Positions 25,065-33,995 of a stretch of DNA of 64,000 nt are shown here, in pieces. The stretch is taken from the NCBI GenBank assembly GCA_937931205.1, contig CALHBF010000015.1, positions 186,001-250,000 on the forward strand. The letters are read 5' to 3'. The notes under the pieces were generated by a model. That model was not told where the DNA came from, ran no database searches, and worked only from the letters and a program-made list of their open reading frames with translations. Source of the stretch: an uncultured Bacteriovoracaceae bacterium (GTDB lineage: Bacteria; Bdellovibrionota; Bacteriovoracia; Bacteriovoracales; Bacteriovoracaceae). Every line of letters begins with the position of its first letter. The stretch's first letter is position 1. The position numbers and the translations under genes are program-made.

Positions 25065-25068
25065 AGGT
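25050..25068. promoter_or_regulatory. Inverted repeat over the deoA -10 box
   Basis: ACCTAT and ATAGGT form a perfect 6-bp inverted repeat around 7 nt. The repeat covers the -10 box, an arrangement expected of a repressor site for a nucleoside-inducible operon. Confidence 0.5.
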
Positions 25069-25111
25069 GGCTCTCGTAAATTTTGCAAATCAGTAATCAT
25101 GTGAGTACATA

Positions 25112-26434
25112 ATGACAAAAGAAAAATTCCAAGTTTATGGCCTTCTCGACAAAAAGAAGAAAGGCGAAAAGTTAACAAAAAACGAAATCAAGTGGTTCAT
25201 CCAGTCTTTTACAGACGGAGTTATTCCTGATTATCAAATGTCGGCCATGCTAATGGCGATGTTTATCAAAGGAATGGACGTTGAAGAAACAGCGGCCCTA
25301 ACGGACGCAATGCTTGAGTCAGGTGAGCAGTTAAAGTTTCCTGGCAACAATGTGATCGATAAGCACTCAACAGGTGGAATCGGTGACAAAGCTTCTTTCA
25401 TCCTCGCCCCTATTGCTTCAGCAGCAGGTGTAAAAGTTCCCATGATCGCTGGTCGCGGTCTTGGTCACACAGGTGGAACAGTTGATAAAATTGAAGCGAT
25501 TAAAGGTTTTAATACGGCCCTTGATCTTAAAGAATTCCAGAAGAAATTAAATAAGGAAGGCCTAGTTCTGATCGGACAAACTCCAGAGATTGCTCCTGCA
25601 GATCGTCTTATCTATGCTCTTCGTGATGTAACGGCAACAGTAGATTCAATTCCTCTTATTACTGCCTCAATTATGTCTAAGAAATTAGCTGAGGGAGCAA
25701 ACGGAATCGTTTTTGATATTAAGTATGGTTCAGGCGCATTCATGAGAGATCCAAAATCTGCTCGTGCTCTTGGAACAAGTCTTATTCAAACTTCTAAGCG
25801 CTTCAAAAAGAAAGCAGTGGCCCTGATCACTGATATGAACCAGCCTCTTGGAGATGCTGTTGGGCATACTAATGAGATTATCGAGTCTATCGAAACTCTT
25901 AAAGGGAAAGGTCCAAAAGATATTACAGATCTATCTGTAGAGCTTGCTGCCCATATGATTCATATCGGTGGGATTGAGAAGACTTTTGAAAAAGCTCTAA
26001 AAAAAGCTTGGAGTGTCCTCGAAGATGGCTCAGCTCTAAATGAATTCAGAAAACTTCTTAAATCTCAAGGTGGGGATGATCGAGTTATTGATGATTACTC
26101 TCTTCTACCGCAATCAACAGAAAAGACCGTAGTTAAAGCAACTGCTGATGGTTACATCAAATCTTTTGCGAATGCTAAGATCGGTATCCTTCTGATTGAA
26201 CTTGGCGGCGGACGTAAAGAGAAAACAGATAAAATTGATTTTGCAGTTGGTTTCAATTTCCATAAAAAGATTGGAGATAAGGTGAAAAAAGGTGAAGCGA
26301 TTCTTACGATTGATCACCACCCTCACCAAGATAAAATTGCCAAAGAACTGGTGAAGAAATTTCATAAGGAAGTCATCACACTTTCTGCAAGTAAAGTTCG
26401 TGCACCAAAACTTATTATTGAGAAACTAAGCTAA
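25112..26434 (+). CDS. deoA: Pyrimidine/thymidine phosphorylase DeoA
   Basis: 440 residues. The family signature is present: VIDKHSTGGIGDKASF, then AGRGLGHTGGTVDKIEA (residues about 80-130), DVTATVDSIPLITASIMSKK and a C-terminal pyrimidine-nucleoside phosphorylase domain. The enzyme splits thymidine or uridine with phosphate to base and (deoxy)ribose-1-phosphate. First gene of the salvage operon. Choice between thymidine phosphorylase and broader pyrimidine-nucleoside phosphorylase cannot be made by eye. Confidence 0.95.
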   Translation: MTKEKFQVYGLLDKKKKGEKLTKNEIKWFIQSFTDGVIPDYQMSAMLMAMFIKGMDVEETAALTDAMLESGEQLKFPGNNVIDKHSTGGIGDKASFILAPIASAAGVKVPMIAGRGLGHTGGTVDKIEAIKGFNTALDLKEFQKKLNKEGLVLIGQTPEIAPADRLIYALRDVTATVDSIPLITASIMSKKLAEGANGIVFDIKYGSGAFMRDPKSARALGTSLIQTSKRFKKKAVALITDMNQPLGDAVGHTNEIIESIETLKGKGPKDITDLSVELAAHMIHIGGIEKTFEKALKKAWSVLEDGSALNEFRKLLKSQGGDDRVIDDYSLLPQSTEKTVVKATADGYIKSFANAKIGILLIELGGGRKEKTDKIDFAVGFNFHKKIGDKVKKGEAILTIDHHPHQDKIAKELVKKFHKEVITLSASKVRAPKLIIEKLS

Positions 26435-26443
26435 GGACCCTAT

Positions 26444-27277
26444 ATGCCTATGAATAAAATCCTGGAAGCGGCCAATTACATTCGCTCTAAAACAAATATC
26501 AAACCAAAGATCGGTATCGTTCTTGGTTCGGGATTAGGAATTTACGTAGATCAAATTCAAAATAAACAAATTATCCCTTATCAGGATATTCCTCACTTCA
26601 AACGCACAAGCGTTGAAGGACATGAAGGTCGTCTGATTCTAGGAGAGGTTCATGGTGTTCAGGTAGCGGCCCTACAAGGTCGTATCCACTCTTATGAAGG
26701 ACACCCGATGGAAGAGATCGTTCTTCCAGTAAGAGTTTTAGCTGCTCTTGGAATTGAGATGCTTTTCCTCAGCAATGCTTCTGGTGGAGTTAATCTTGAT
26801 TACCATCCGGGAGATCTTGTTGCGATCACTGATCATATTAACCTTTCTGGCCGCAACGCTCTTCTAGGTCCTAACCTCGCTGAGCTTGGTCCTCGTTTCC
26901 CAGATATGAGCCAAGCTTATAACCGCGAAATGAATAGTGTGATGATTGAGGTAGCTCGCCGTCACAAAGTGAATATGAAAGCTGGAGTTTATTGTTCAGT
27001 TTTAGGTCCAACTTATGAAACGCCAGCTGAAATTCGCATGATCCGCATTCTTGGCGGAGATATGGTAGGAATGAGTACTGTTCCTGAAGTCATTGCAGCC
27101 AACCACATGGGATTAAAAGTGGCGGGTGTTGCCTGTATCACTAACTATGCGGCCGGTATCAAAGAAGAAAAACTCAGCCATGCTGATGTAAAAGATGTGG
27201 CAGAAAAGGCCATGGTTGGATTCGCCACTATATTGACTGAAACTATTGGTGAACTAAAAAAATTAGGGAAAGTCTAA
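26444..27277 (+). CDS. punA: Purine nucleoside phosphorylase (trimeric class)
   Basis: 277 residues with PNP motifs: GSGLG, RIHSYEGHPMEEI, NASGGVN, GPTYETPAEIRM, MSTVPEV and TNYAAG, whose Asn recognises guanine or hypoxanthine in trimeric PNPs. It splits purine nucleosides with phosphate. AAGGA lies 7 nt upstream of the ATG. It is 9 bp after deoA and directly abuts cdd. Confidence 0.95.
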   Translation: MPMNKILEAANYIRSKTNIKPKIGIVLGSGLGIYVDQIQNKQIIPYQDIPHFKRTSVEGHEGRLILGEVHGVQVAALQGRIHSYEGHPMEEIVLPVRVLAALGIEMLFLSNASGGVNLDYHPGDLVAITDHINLSGRNALLGPNLAELGPRFPDMSQAYNREMNSVMIEVARRHKVNMKAGVYCSVLGPTYETPAEIRMIRILGGDMVGMSTVPEVIAANHMGLKVAGVACITNYAAGIKEEKLSHADVKDVAEKAMVGFATILTETIGELKKLGKV

Positions 27278-27664
27278 ATGAGTCAAAACCTTCATGAAGA
27301 AGCGAAGAAAGCTTCACTGAATTCACACTCACCTTACTCCAAGGCCAAGGTGGGTTCAGTTATCATCACAGAAGATGGCAGCATCTTCAGTGGCTGTAAT
27401 ATTGAAAATGCAAGCTTTGGTGGAACTGTTTGTGCTGAAAGAGTGGCGATTTTTAAAGCTGTTTCTGAAGGCCACAAGAAAATAAAAAAAGTTCAAGTTT
27501 TCACTAAAGATGGTTGGCCACCTTGTGGTTTTTGCCTACAAGTCATGACTGAGTTTGCCGACGGAGATCTTGAAATCACGTTTGGTGACGAGCATGGAAA
27601 ACAAACAACAAAAAAATTAAAAGAAATGCTAACTCATGCATTTACTCCAGAGCACTTAAAATAA
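27278..27664 (+). CDS. cdd: Cytidine deaminase
   Basis: 128 residues, the short tetrameric type. Zinc ligands and the catalytic Glu are in CAE (C52, E54) and PCGFC (C83, C86). It deaminates cytidine and deoxycytidine to feed the uridine pathway to DeoA. Its ATG follows the punA stop directly; its own stop lies inside the terminator stem. Confidence 0.95.
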   Translation: MSQNLHEEAKKASLNSHSPYSKAKVGSVIITEDGSIFSGCNIENASFGGTVCAERVAIFKAVSEGHKKIKKVQVFTKDGWPPCGFCLQVMTEFADGDLEITFGDEHGKQTTKKLKEMLTHAFTPEHLK

Positions 27665-27675
27665 GTGCTCTTTTT
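27649..27675 (+). terminator. Terminator of deoA-punA-cdd
   Basis: A perfect 10-bp stem (AGAGCACTTA / TAAGTGCTCT) with a 3-nt loop and a run of Us. The cdd stop codon is part of the 3' arm. Confidence 0.92.
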
Positions 27676-27696
27676 ATCTTAAACGAAACGAAAGGA

Positions 27697-27714
27697 AAGG
27701 AACGAATGTTCCTT
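27697..27714 (+). promoter_or_regulatory. Hairpin just upstream of the exonuclease gene
   Basis: AAGGAAC and GTTCCTT form a perfect 7-bp inverted repeat around GAAT, ending 10 nt before the ATG. The only ribosome-site-like bases (AAGGA) are locked in its 5' arm. Confidence 0.45.
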
Positions 27715-27724
27715 CACGTGTTTT

Positions 27725-29032
27725 ATGACAGACCAATCTTTTAACTCACCCGATGAGTTACTCCGCTCTCTTAATTTCTGTGTGATTGACTTAGAAACTA
27801 CCGGCGGAAATTTTGAAACAGAAAAAATTATTGAAGTAGGTATGGTTCGAGTTGAAAACCGAGTCATCACTGAAGAACGAAATTTTCTCATCAATCCTGA
27901 TAAAGAAATTCCCGACTTCGTTCAAAAATTAACAGGGATTAAAAAAGCAGACGTAAGTCACTCTCCTAAAATAGAAGAAGTCATCGATGAGATCACTCAA
28001 TTCATCGGAGACTCTATCCTTGTGGCCCACAACACTTCTTTTGATGTGCCCTTCTTGAACGGAGTTCTCAAACAACTGGGACGCCCCACTCTTGATAACA
28101 AGGTCATTTGTACCAATATCATGACCAAGTACATGATCCCTGAGATCATGAGTTCAAATCTCTCTTATATGTCTTCCATCTTTGGAATTTCTCACTCCAA
28201 TGCTCACCGAGCGGTAGAAGATGCCCGTGCAACGGCCAATCTCCTGCTCAAGTATATGGAGATTTTTGAGAAGAAGAATATTCGTAAGGTTAATCAGCTC
28301 TACTACCCTCGAAATAAGTTTGAACTTGATCGCGCTGTTTTTGATCCTGAGGATGGATTAGATGCTGTTTTTTCAACTCTAGCAATCATCGAGCGCCCAA
28401 CAGTTCTTACAGTGAAGGGAGACAATGGAGTTATTCTCTCTATTCTTCCCATTAAGAATCCAAAGGCAGAACTTGATTCGCTTAAAACTTATCTTGCTGA
28501 CTTTCGTTGGGGACAAATCAACGTAAGGCTCTGCGGGCCTTTCTTAGAAGGGTTATTCTTTCTCAATAACAATTTCATTAAGATTCCTGAAGTGTTTCGC
28601 AAGAAAACATTAGAATACCTAAAAGAGCATCACCAAATTGTAAAAGCAGAGATGGAGACCGATTTTGATTTCATCATCACTCCTCACCTCATCTCTGGCC
28701 AGTTTATGGTTTGGTCATTTTTGAACTTCAATTCCTACTCGCAATTGATCTTTAAGTACCCTGCTCACAAGAAAAAGCTTCACCAGTTTCTCTTGGGACA
28801 AATCAATCGCTATGAGAATATTCAGAAAGGGAAGCGTAAGGCCTTTATTCAAAATGACCTTCGAAATATTTTCTTGAGTGTATTTAATCAGTCTTTGAAT
28901 GAAGCGAAAGATCTTTATTTAAAAGTCTCAATGTCTGAGATTAAAGATGAGAAAAAACCTTATCAGAATCGTATTGAAGTATTGTCAGAGAAGTATCCTG
29001 ATCCTTATCAATTTCCTACAAACTTTATGTAA
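27725..29032 (+). CDS. DnaQ-like DEDDh 3'-5' exonuclease with unknown C-terminal domain
   Basis: 435 residues. Residues 17-178 form a DEDDh exonuclease with all catalytic residues visible: D22 and E24 (VIDLETTGG), D107 (HNTSFD), H161 and D166 (HRAVEDA). This fold proofreads DNA in Pol III epsilon or trims nucleic acids. Residues 180-435 are an alpha/beta region I do not recognise; in many DnaQ-like proteins a GIY-YIG nuclease follows, but I see no GIY-YIG motif here. The start lacks a free ribosome site. Confidence 0.85.
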   Translation: MTDQSFNSPDELLRSLNFCVIDLETTGGNFETEKIIEVGMVRVENRVITEERNFLINPDKEIPDFVQKLTGIKKADVSHSPKIEEVIDEITQFIGDSILVAHNTSFDVPFLNGVLKQLGRPTLDNKVICTNIMTKYMIPEIMSSNLSYMSSIFGISHSNAHRAVEDARATANLLLKYMEIFEKKNIRKVNQLYYPRNKFELDRAVFDPEDGLDAVFSTLAIIERPTVLTVKGDNGVILSILPIKNPKAELDSLKTYLADFRWGQINVRLCGPFLEGLFFLNNNFIKIPEVFRKKTLEYLKEHHQIVKAEMETDFDFIITPHLISGQFMVWSFLNFNSYSQLIFKYPAHKKKLHQFLLGQINRYENIQKGKRKAFIQNDLRNIFLSVFNQSLNEAKDLYLKVSMSEIKDEKKPYQNRIEVLSEKYPDPYQFPTNFM

Positions 29033-29033
29033 T

Positions 29034-29065
29034 AAAAAAGGGCCACTTCCGTGGCCCTTTGCTTT
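29034..29065. terminator. Bidirectional terminator
   Basis: A perfect 10-bp stem (AAAGGGCCAC / GTGGCCCTTT, 29037-29060) with a TTCC loop lies between two convergent genes. It has a U-rich tail in both directions. Confidence 0.92.
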
Positions 29066-29070
29066 TGGAA

Positions 29071-32000
29071 TTAAAGTTTGATCGACTGAAGATCTATTCC
29101 ACCTTTCCCACCATCAGCATTTGTGGGTGAGTAAAGAATGATTTCTGAACCATTCTTTGGAAGAGATACCATCTTCTTACCAAAACCTTGAACTTCGATT
29201 GATTCAGGAAGGTTGTTAGCATCTTTAATGCTTAGCTTATGCCAAGAATCACTTGTTCCTAGGTAGTCATCAGCTTCGATAGCACCTGCACCTGTATGAA
29301 GAGCAGCTACTTTCACATTCAGAGACTCAAGTGCTTCAGGAGAAACAGCTTCTAGATCAATTTCGATTACCGAAACTGAGCTCTCGTGGAATGGAGTGAA
29401 GCGACCAGCATAAAGGATTGCTTCGATATAAGATTCAACTGCTTTCGTATCGCCGTTTGTGCTGATGTGACTATCTTCAAAAGATGCTCTCAAAGTTTGA
29501 GCTTTCTTTGCATCAACTAGTACTGAAGCAAATCCACCACCAATAGCTTCTGCAAGACCTGGGATATAACTTGTGTTTGTTCCTGCCCACTCAAGATCTG
29601 CTACGCCATCTTTATCTGAATCAATTTGAACTGAGATTTCACATGCCTGCCAGTCAGAAACTGAATCAAACAGTTTCACACCAACTTGTAGGAATGACTT
29701 ATCTTTACCATTAACATTTTTGTTCATAACACGGAAACCAGCTGACTGAAGATCACAAGCAGTGTTGCGAATAAGTGCTAGTTCAGCAGCGCTCTCTTTA
29801 CGAGAATCTTCTGCAATCAGGTTGAAAGGAAGAACCTTACCTTCGATTGAAGAATTGTTTGAAAGAACAAAAGATACTTTCTTATCACTTTGAATTTTTG
29901 CAATTGTATTCAGAGCACTCGCTTGGTGAACAACTGCGAGAACCGGGAAGCTCACTACTTCAGTATTTGAAGCATCAACTAGTTTTACGAAACCTTCAAA
30001 GTTCGCTCTGTTTTTAGAAACAACATCGAGAGTGAAGTTAAGTTTTACTTCTTTTGATTCACCTTTCTTGATTGTTACAACAGAACCTTTTTCAGCAAGT
30101 GTTACTCCACCTCTGAAATCAGTTGAGATTGAAAGGTTTAAATCCTCATCAGAAATATTCTTCAGAGTAATTGTTTCTGCTACTTTATTTGAAGCAAGAA
30201 GGTTTACTAGACCAAGAGAGAAAGCTCCACGACTTGGAACCAGTTTAGAAGTCAGGGCCTTCATAATATCTACACGACCAGCACCTTGAGCTGTTACTGA
30301 ATATCTCTCACCTTTCTCATTTCCGATGATTTTAGCAGTCGCCATAAGCATGTGCTTATAATCCATTACTGATAACTCAGGGAATTTTTCTTTCATAAGG
30401 GCCATTACACCGGCCATGTGTGGAGAGGCCATTGATGTTCCGTTAAGAGCAACACCGCCATTACCTTTACCAGTAGCAGCTGAAATGATCTGCTGACCTG
30501 GAGCTACGATTTCTGGCTTAATAAGACCATCTTCAGAACGAGGACCGCGTGAAGAGAAGCTTGTGATTGTATCAGCATACTCCATACGGCTTACTTTAAT
30601 TTCATTTGAGAAGAAGAATTCGATTTCTTTCTTACCATTTAGAGCTGCCTTAATTTTTTCACCGTCAGCTTTTGAGATAGAAACAACTGGGATGCTCATT
30701 GCATTGTCAGAACCACCAGCGATTGTTGGCTCACCATCAACGTTGTTAGCGATAACAACACCGATCGCACCAGCTTTTAGAGCACGTTCAGCTTTTTCAG
30801 TGAAAGCAACCGCTCCACGATCAACCAGGGCAACTTTACCAGCAACTTTTGCAGCTTCTTCAGCAGTTAAGTCACGATCACCTAGACCGATGAAAGCAAC
30901 ATCACCTGAGATAACCTCTCCATCAGCAAGAGCTTTAGAGAAGCTTGCTAGTGGTGAGTACATATTTTCTTTCTTACCTTCGATTGAAACTTGAGAAGCA
31001 ACAGCAGTTACGTTGTGAACCATATTATCAATTCCAGCAGCAACTGAAAGAGCTTCTGTAGCTGTTGAAGGAGCACCTACGATATAAGGAGCATCTCCAG
31101 AGTTACCGGCAGCTGCTACGAAAGATACACCTGCTAGAACTGTATTTTTAACAGCTTCAGCATAGTTGATAGAAGGCTTACCGTAAGCTCCACCAAGAGA
31201 AAGGTTCACGATATCTAGACGGTCACTTGGATCAAGGTCACCGTTTGGATCTACTGAATATTCAAGAGCTGCGATTACGATTGCATCTCCTGTTGAGTTT
31301 TTACCGAATACTTTAATTCCGTGCATAGTTGCACCTGAAGCAACACCATCATAAGTGTTCACTCCGTCACCAATACCAGCAACAGTACCAGCTACGTGTG
31401 TACCGTGACCTGAACGAACATCAAGTGGGTTCATATCTGGACGAGGAATTCTAAGTGCAGTTACCGGAGAAGCTGGAGAGAACTCATCACCAACTAGATC
31501 AATACCGCCTTCAATTTTGTGCGGGTAAGAAGCAACTGGAGCAGTTGGATCGATTGATTTGAATTCTTCAATTGAACCAGAGCCACCAAACATTGTGTGA
31601 GTATAATCAATACCAGTATCGATGATACCGATGCGAAGACCTTTACCAGTAATACCTAGTTCTTCTTTAGCACGGCCTGCGCCAATGAAGTTTACAGAAG
31701 TTCTTTCAGTAAGATCTCTTACCTTCTGATTCATCTGAGCATTAATTTCTGCACGAGTTACAACATCAGGAGCTGCAAAATAGCTCATTGTGTTTGCATT
31801 ACGAACCATTGATAGGCCGTTCACTTTATTCATGATTGAAGGCTTGGCCACGATTGTTACCGCGTTCATTACGATTTTTGTGCTGTAAAGAACTTCAGCA
31901 TTTGGATCTAGTTCTTTTACTTTTTTAACAAATGCTTCCTGCTCAGCTAGAACAAGCGCTTTTTGATTTTCATCAATTGTAATTTTTTGACCTTCGATTT

Positions 32001-32187
32001 TTGCTGTCTCGATAAGTGCCGGAGTTTTAAGACGAACCATAATCGCTTCTGCATCATCCAATTGGCTTCTAATTGAAATGATATTGGCATTCACCAACTT
32101 CATATTCTTTAGATCTTTTGGAGAAGTACTCATTCCACAAGAAGTAAGCACTGAAAGAAGGGCAAGAGTAGGAGCGATTTTCTTCAT
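29071..32187 (-). CDS. Subtilisin-like (S8) serine protease lipoprotein with PA domain
   Basis: 1038 residues. Lipoprotein signal with LTSC (Cys near 17). Residues 33-135 look like an inhibitor I9-type propeptide. The catalytic triad is split by an inserted domain: Asp190 in IDTGIDYTH, His261 in GHGTHVAG, Ser585 in GTSMASPH. The insert (about 415-520) is a PA domain (VALVDRG, AGAIGVVIAN). The last 400 residues are beta-rich, Fn3-like and a probable adhesion or interaction region. Location would be cell-surface or outer-membrane anchored. The ATG at 32187 has GAGG 6 nt upstream. Its own promoter is likely at 32225-32253. Confidence 0.93.
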   Translation of the reverse strand: MKKIAPTLALLSVLTSCGMSTSPKDLKNMKLVNANIISIRSQLDDAEAIMVRLKTPALIETAKIEGQKITIDENQKALVLAEQEAFVKKVKELDPNAEVLYSTKIVMNAVTIVAKPSIMNKVNGLSMVRNANTMSYFAAPDVVTRAEINAQMNQKVRDLTERTSVNFIGAGRAKEELGITGKGLRIGIIDTGIDYTHTMFGGSGSIEEFKSIDPTAPVASYPHKIEGGIDLVGDEFSPASPVTALRIPRPDMNPLDVRSGHGTHVAGTVAGIGDGVNTYDGVASGATMHGIKVFGKNSTGDAIVIAALEYSVDPNGDLDPSDRLDIVNLSLGGAYGKPSINYAEAVKNTVLAGVSFVAAAGNSGDAPYIVGAPSTATEALSVAAGIDNMVHNVTAVASQVSIEGKKENMYSPLASFSKALADGEVISGDVAFIGLGDRDLTAEEAAKVAGKVALVDRGAVAFTEKAERALKAGAIGVVIANNVDGEPTIAGGSDNAMSIPVVSISKADGEKIKAALNGKKEIEFFFSNEIKVSRMEYADTITSFSSRGPRSEDGLIKPEIVAPGQQIISAATGKGNGGVALNGTSMASPHMAGVMALMKEKFPELSVMDYKHMLMATAKIIGNEKGERYSVTAQGAGRVDIMKALTSKLVPSRGAFSLGLVNLLASNKVAETITLKNISDEDLNLSISTDFRGGVTLAEKGSVVTIKKGESKEVKLNFTLDVVSKNRANFEGFVKLVDASNTEVVSFPVLAVVHQASALNTIAKIQSDKKVSFVLSNNSSIEGKVLPFNLIAEDSRKESAAELALIRNTACDLQSAGFRVMNKNVNGKDKSFLQVGVKLFDSVSDWQACEISVQIDSDKDGVADLEWAGTNTSYIPGLAEAIGGGFASVLVDAKKAQTLRASFEDSHISTNGDTKAVESYIEAILYAGRFTPFHESSVSVIEIDLEAVSPEALESLNVKVAALHTGAGAIEADDYLGTSDSWHKLSIKDANNLPESIEVQGFGKKMVSLPKNGSEIILYSPTNADGGKGGIDLQSIKL

Positions 32188-32224
32188 AAACAACCTCGAT
32201 TACATTGAGAAATGGTGCCCCCCA

Positions 32225-32253
32225 AATATACCTTTAGGGAGTCTTCATCTCGA
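32225..32253 (-). promoter_or_regulatory. Candidate promoter of the S8 protease gene
   Basis: TCGAGA (32253-32248), 17-nt spacer and TATATT (32230-32225) on the minus strand, 38 bp before the start codon. Confidence 0.4.
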
Positions 32254-32302
32254 GACACCAAGTAGGGATTACATAGGGGTGTCTAAAAATTGATCAGTAT
32301 AA

Positions 32303-33964
32303 TCAGGGATTGTAAATGAAGCGTAAAGAGTAATCTGAGACTTGTAAGACAAAGTTTTCTATGTTGAGTAGGTTCTGTATCAGCTTTGAGAGAGTTAGGG
32401 ACGAAATATTAAGCTCATGGAGCTGAATTTGAATTTCTTGAGCAGATTCAATCAACTCACCCTTGATAACTTTTTCAATCTGGTGTCGATTTGCCACCAG
32501 CATTTGATGAGAATATAAGGTCATCAACTCACCCATGATCAGGTAAAAAGTCATCGTTAATAGACTAAGATTTACATTGGGTCTAAATCGAGCGTGCTCT
32601 GAGAATTCCAACGAGAATCGAATGCCACTCTCAACTGTTCTAAATCTTAGAAGATTCTGGGCCTGCTCTAAACAAAGATCAACCATCGAGTGAGTAGTGT
32701 CTAAATTTTGGACAGTCAGAGGACGGGCACGCGAGAAACCGAGAAAAGTTTCAACTAACTGCTTACAGCGAGTTGAACCATTTTTCATTTCTTCAAGCAC
32801 TCCCCTTGCCTCAGCATCTAGCTCTTCATCTAATAAGAGAAAAGATAAAGCGGCCTGAATACCAGCAATAGGATTATTTAGTTCATGAGCAATACTTGAA
32901 CTAATAATTCCAAGCTCCTGACCTGTTGGAGTCAGATGTCCTTCATCTTTTAGGAAGAAACTTTCGGTAAAGAAAACAAACAGTGAACGGACATCATCCA
33001 AATGCTGAATGTCTTTACGGAAGATGTTATAGGGAATGTCATTAATAACTGTTTTTTGTCTTAAACTGAGTTTCAAGCAATCAGTGGGAGCAAAATTTAA
33101 TTTTGAGAAAAGTGAATTATGCTGATGAATTTCTCCACTGCTTCCCATTAGAACCACAGGAAAAGGAATGGCGTCTAAAGCTTCTTCCCAAAGAGTCTGA
33201 TCAAAGAAAGGATCTTTTGATTCCATCTGAGAATTAAAAAAGCGAATCAAAGTGATATAGAAAAAAAACTGTTTAATCAGTCGATCGATATTTGATTCAT
33301 CCCAGTTTAAATCTAATACAAGAAAATCTCCCTTATAAGAAGGAAGCGGCAACAACGAAGTTGATAATTTTAACTGAGAGAAATTTTTAAAATAAAAGAA
33401 AGAGAACTTCGTCTTATCCAGATGCTGCTTAATAAACTGCTTGAGGATCTTCTCAAATTTAGTCACATCGGTATGAATCAGCTCTTTCTCAAGCTCCACC
33501 AGTAGTCCTGCATATTCCAGAAGATCTTCGACGCTCAAACTGTTCTGGGCCTTAAGTCCTTCTTGGGATTTTTTGCGCACCAGAGATTCAAACTTTTTGA
33601 GATTTTTTTGCAGTTCTTTTTGTAGAAGAAAATGCTTTTCACCAAGCCAGGCCTTAAAGGCAGGAAGCACTAATGTTAGCTTGCCGCCTTCAGAAGTTTC
33701 ACCGTCTAAGATAAAATCAATATCAGCATTTTCTAAATCTTGAGAAAAACTAAAAAGTCCCTGTTGAGCAGGCTCTAAAAAGCAGAGTCTCACATGCACT
33801 TTTTTATCTTCTAATTCAAAAACAGAACTCTCACTTACAACTTCAATATGAAAGAGATTTTTTGTCCAAGCTTCTTCTGAACGCAAGAATTTAGCGTCAG
33901 GAAACTCTGACTGAAAACTCTCAAAAATGTTGGAGGCAAGCTTGGGATCAAGCTTAAGCTCCAT
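32303..33964 (-). CDS. Histidine kinase with degenerate ATPase domain
   Basis: 553 residues from the ATG at 33964 (AGGA 3 nt upstream; an ATG at 33985 without ribosome site is the alternative). No membrane span. Residues 255-300 look like a PAS domain (AIPFPVVLMGSSGEIHQHN, 19 residues). The dimerisation helix holds the phospho-acceptor His near 360 in SSIAHELNNPIAG. The following region has the length of an HATPase domain but lacks recognisable N, G1 (DxGxG) and G2 boxes, ending with a remnant-like LSKLIQNLL. It may be a pseudokinase or phosphatase. It follows the LytM lipoprotein gene closely. No response regulator is adjacent. Confidence 0.75.
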   Translation of the reverse strand: MELKLDPKLASNIFESFQSEFPDAKFLRSEEAWTKNLFHIEVVSESSVFELEDKKVHVRLCFLEPAQQGLFSFSQDLENADIDFILDGETSEGGKLTLVLPAFKAWLGEKHFLLQKELQKNLKKFESLVRKKSQEGLKAQNSLSVEDLLEYAGLLVELEKELIHTDVTKFEKILKQFIKQHLDKTKFSFFYFKNFSQLKLSTSLLPLPSYKGDFLVLDLNWDESNIDRLIKQFFFYITLIRFFNSQMESKDPFFDQTLWEEALDAIPFPVVLMGSSGEIHQHNSLFSKLNFAPTDCLKLSLRQKTVINDIPYNIFRKDIQHLDDVRSLFVFFTESFFLKDEGHLTPTGQELGIISSSIAHELNNPIAGIQAALSFLLLDEELDAEARGVLEEMKNGSTRCKQLVETFLGFSRARPLTVQNLDTTHSMVDLCLEQAQNLLRFRTVESGIRFSLEFSEHARFRPNVNLSLLTMTFYLIMGELMTLYSHQMLVANRHQIEKVIKGELIESAQEIQIQLHELNISSLTLSKLIQNLLNIENFVLQVSDYSLRFIYNP

Positions 33965-33995
33965 AAGTCCTGAAAACTCAAACATCTATTTTTTT

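Noticed and set aside
30563-30994. 143-residue plus-strand open frame inside the S8 protease gene
   Set aside because: Serine/alanine-rich antisense shadow of the protease coding region; no ribosome site and no independent signal.
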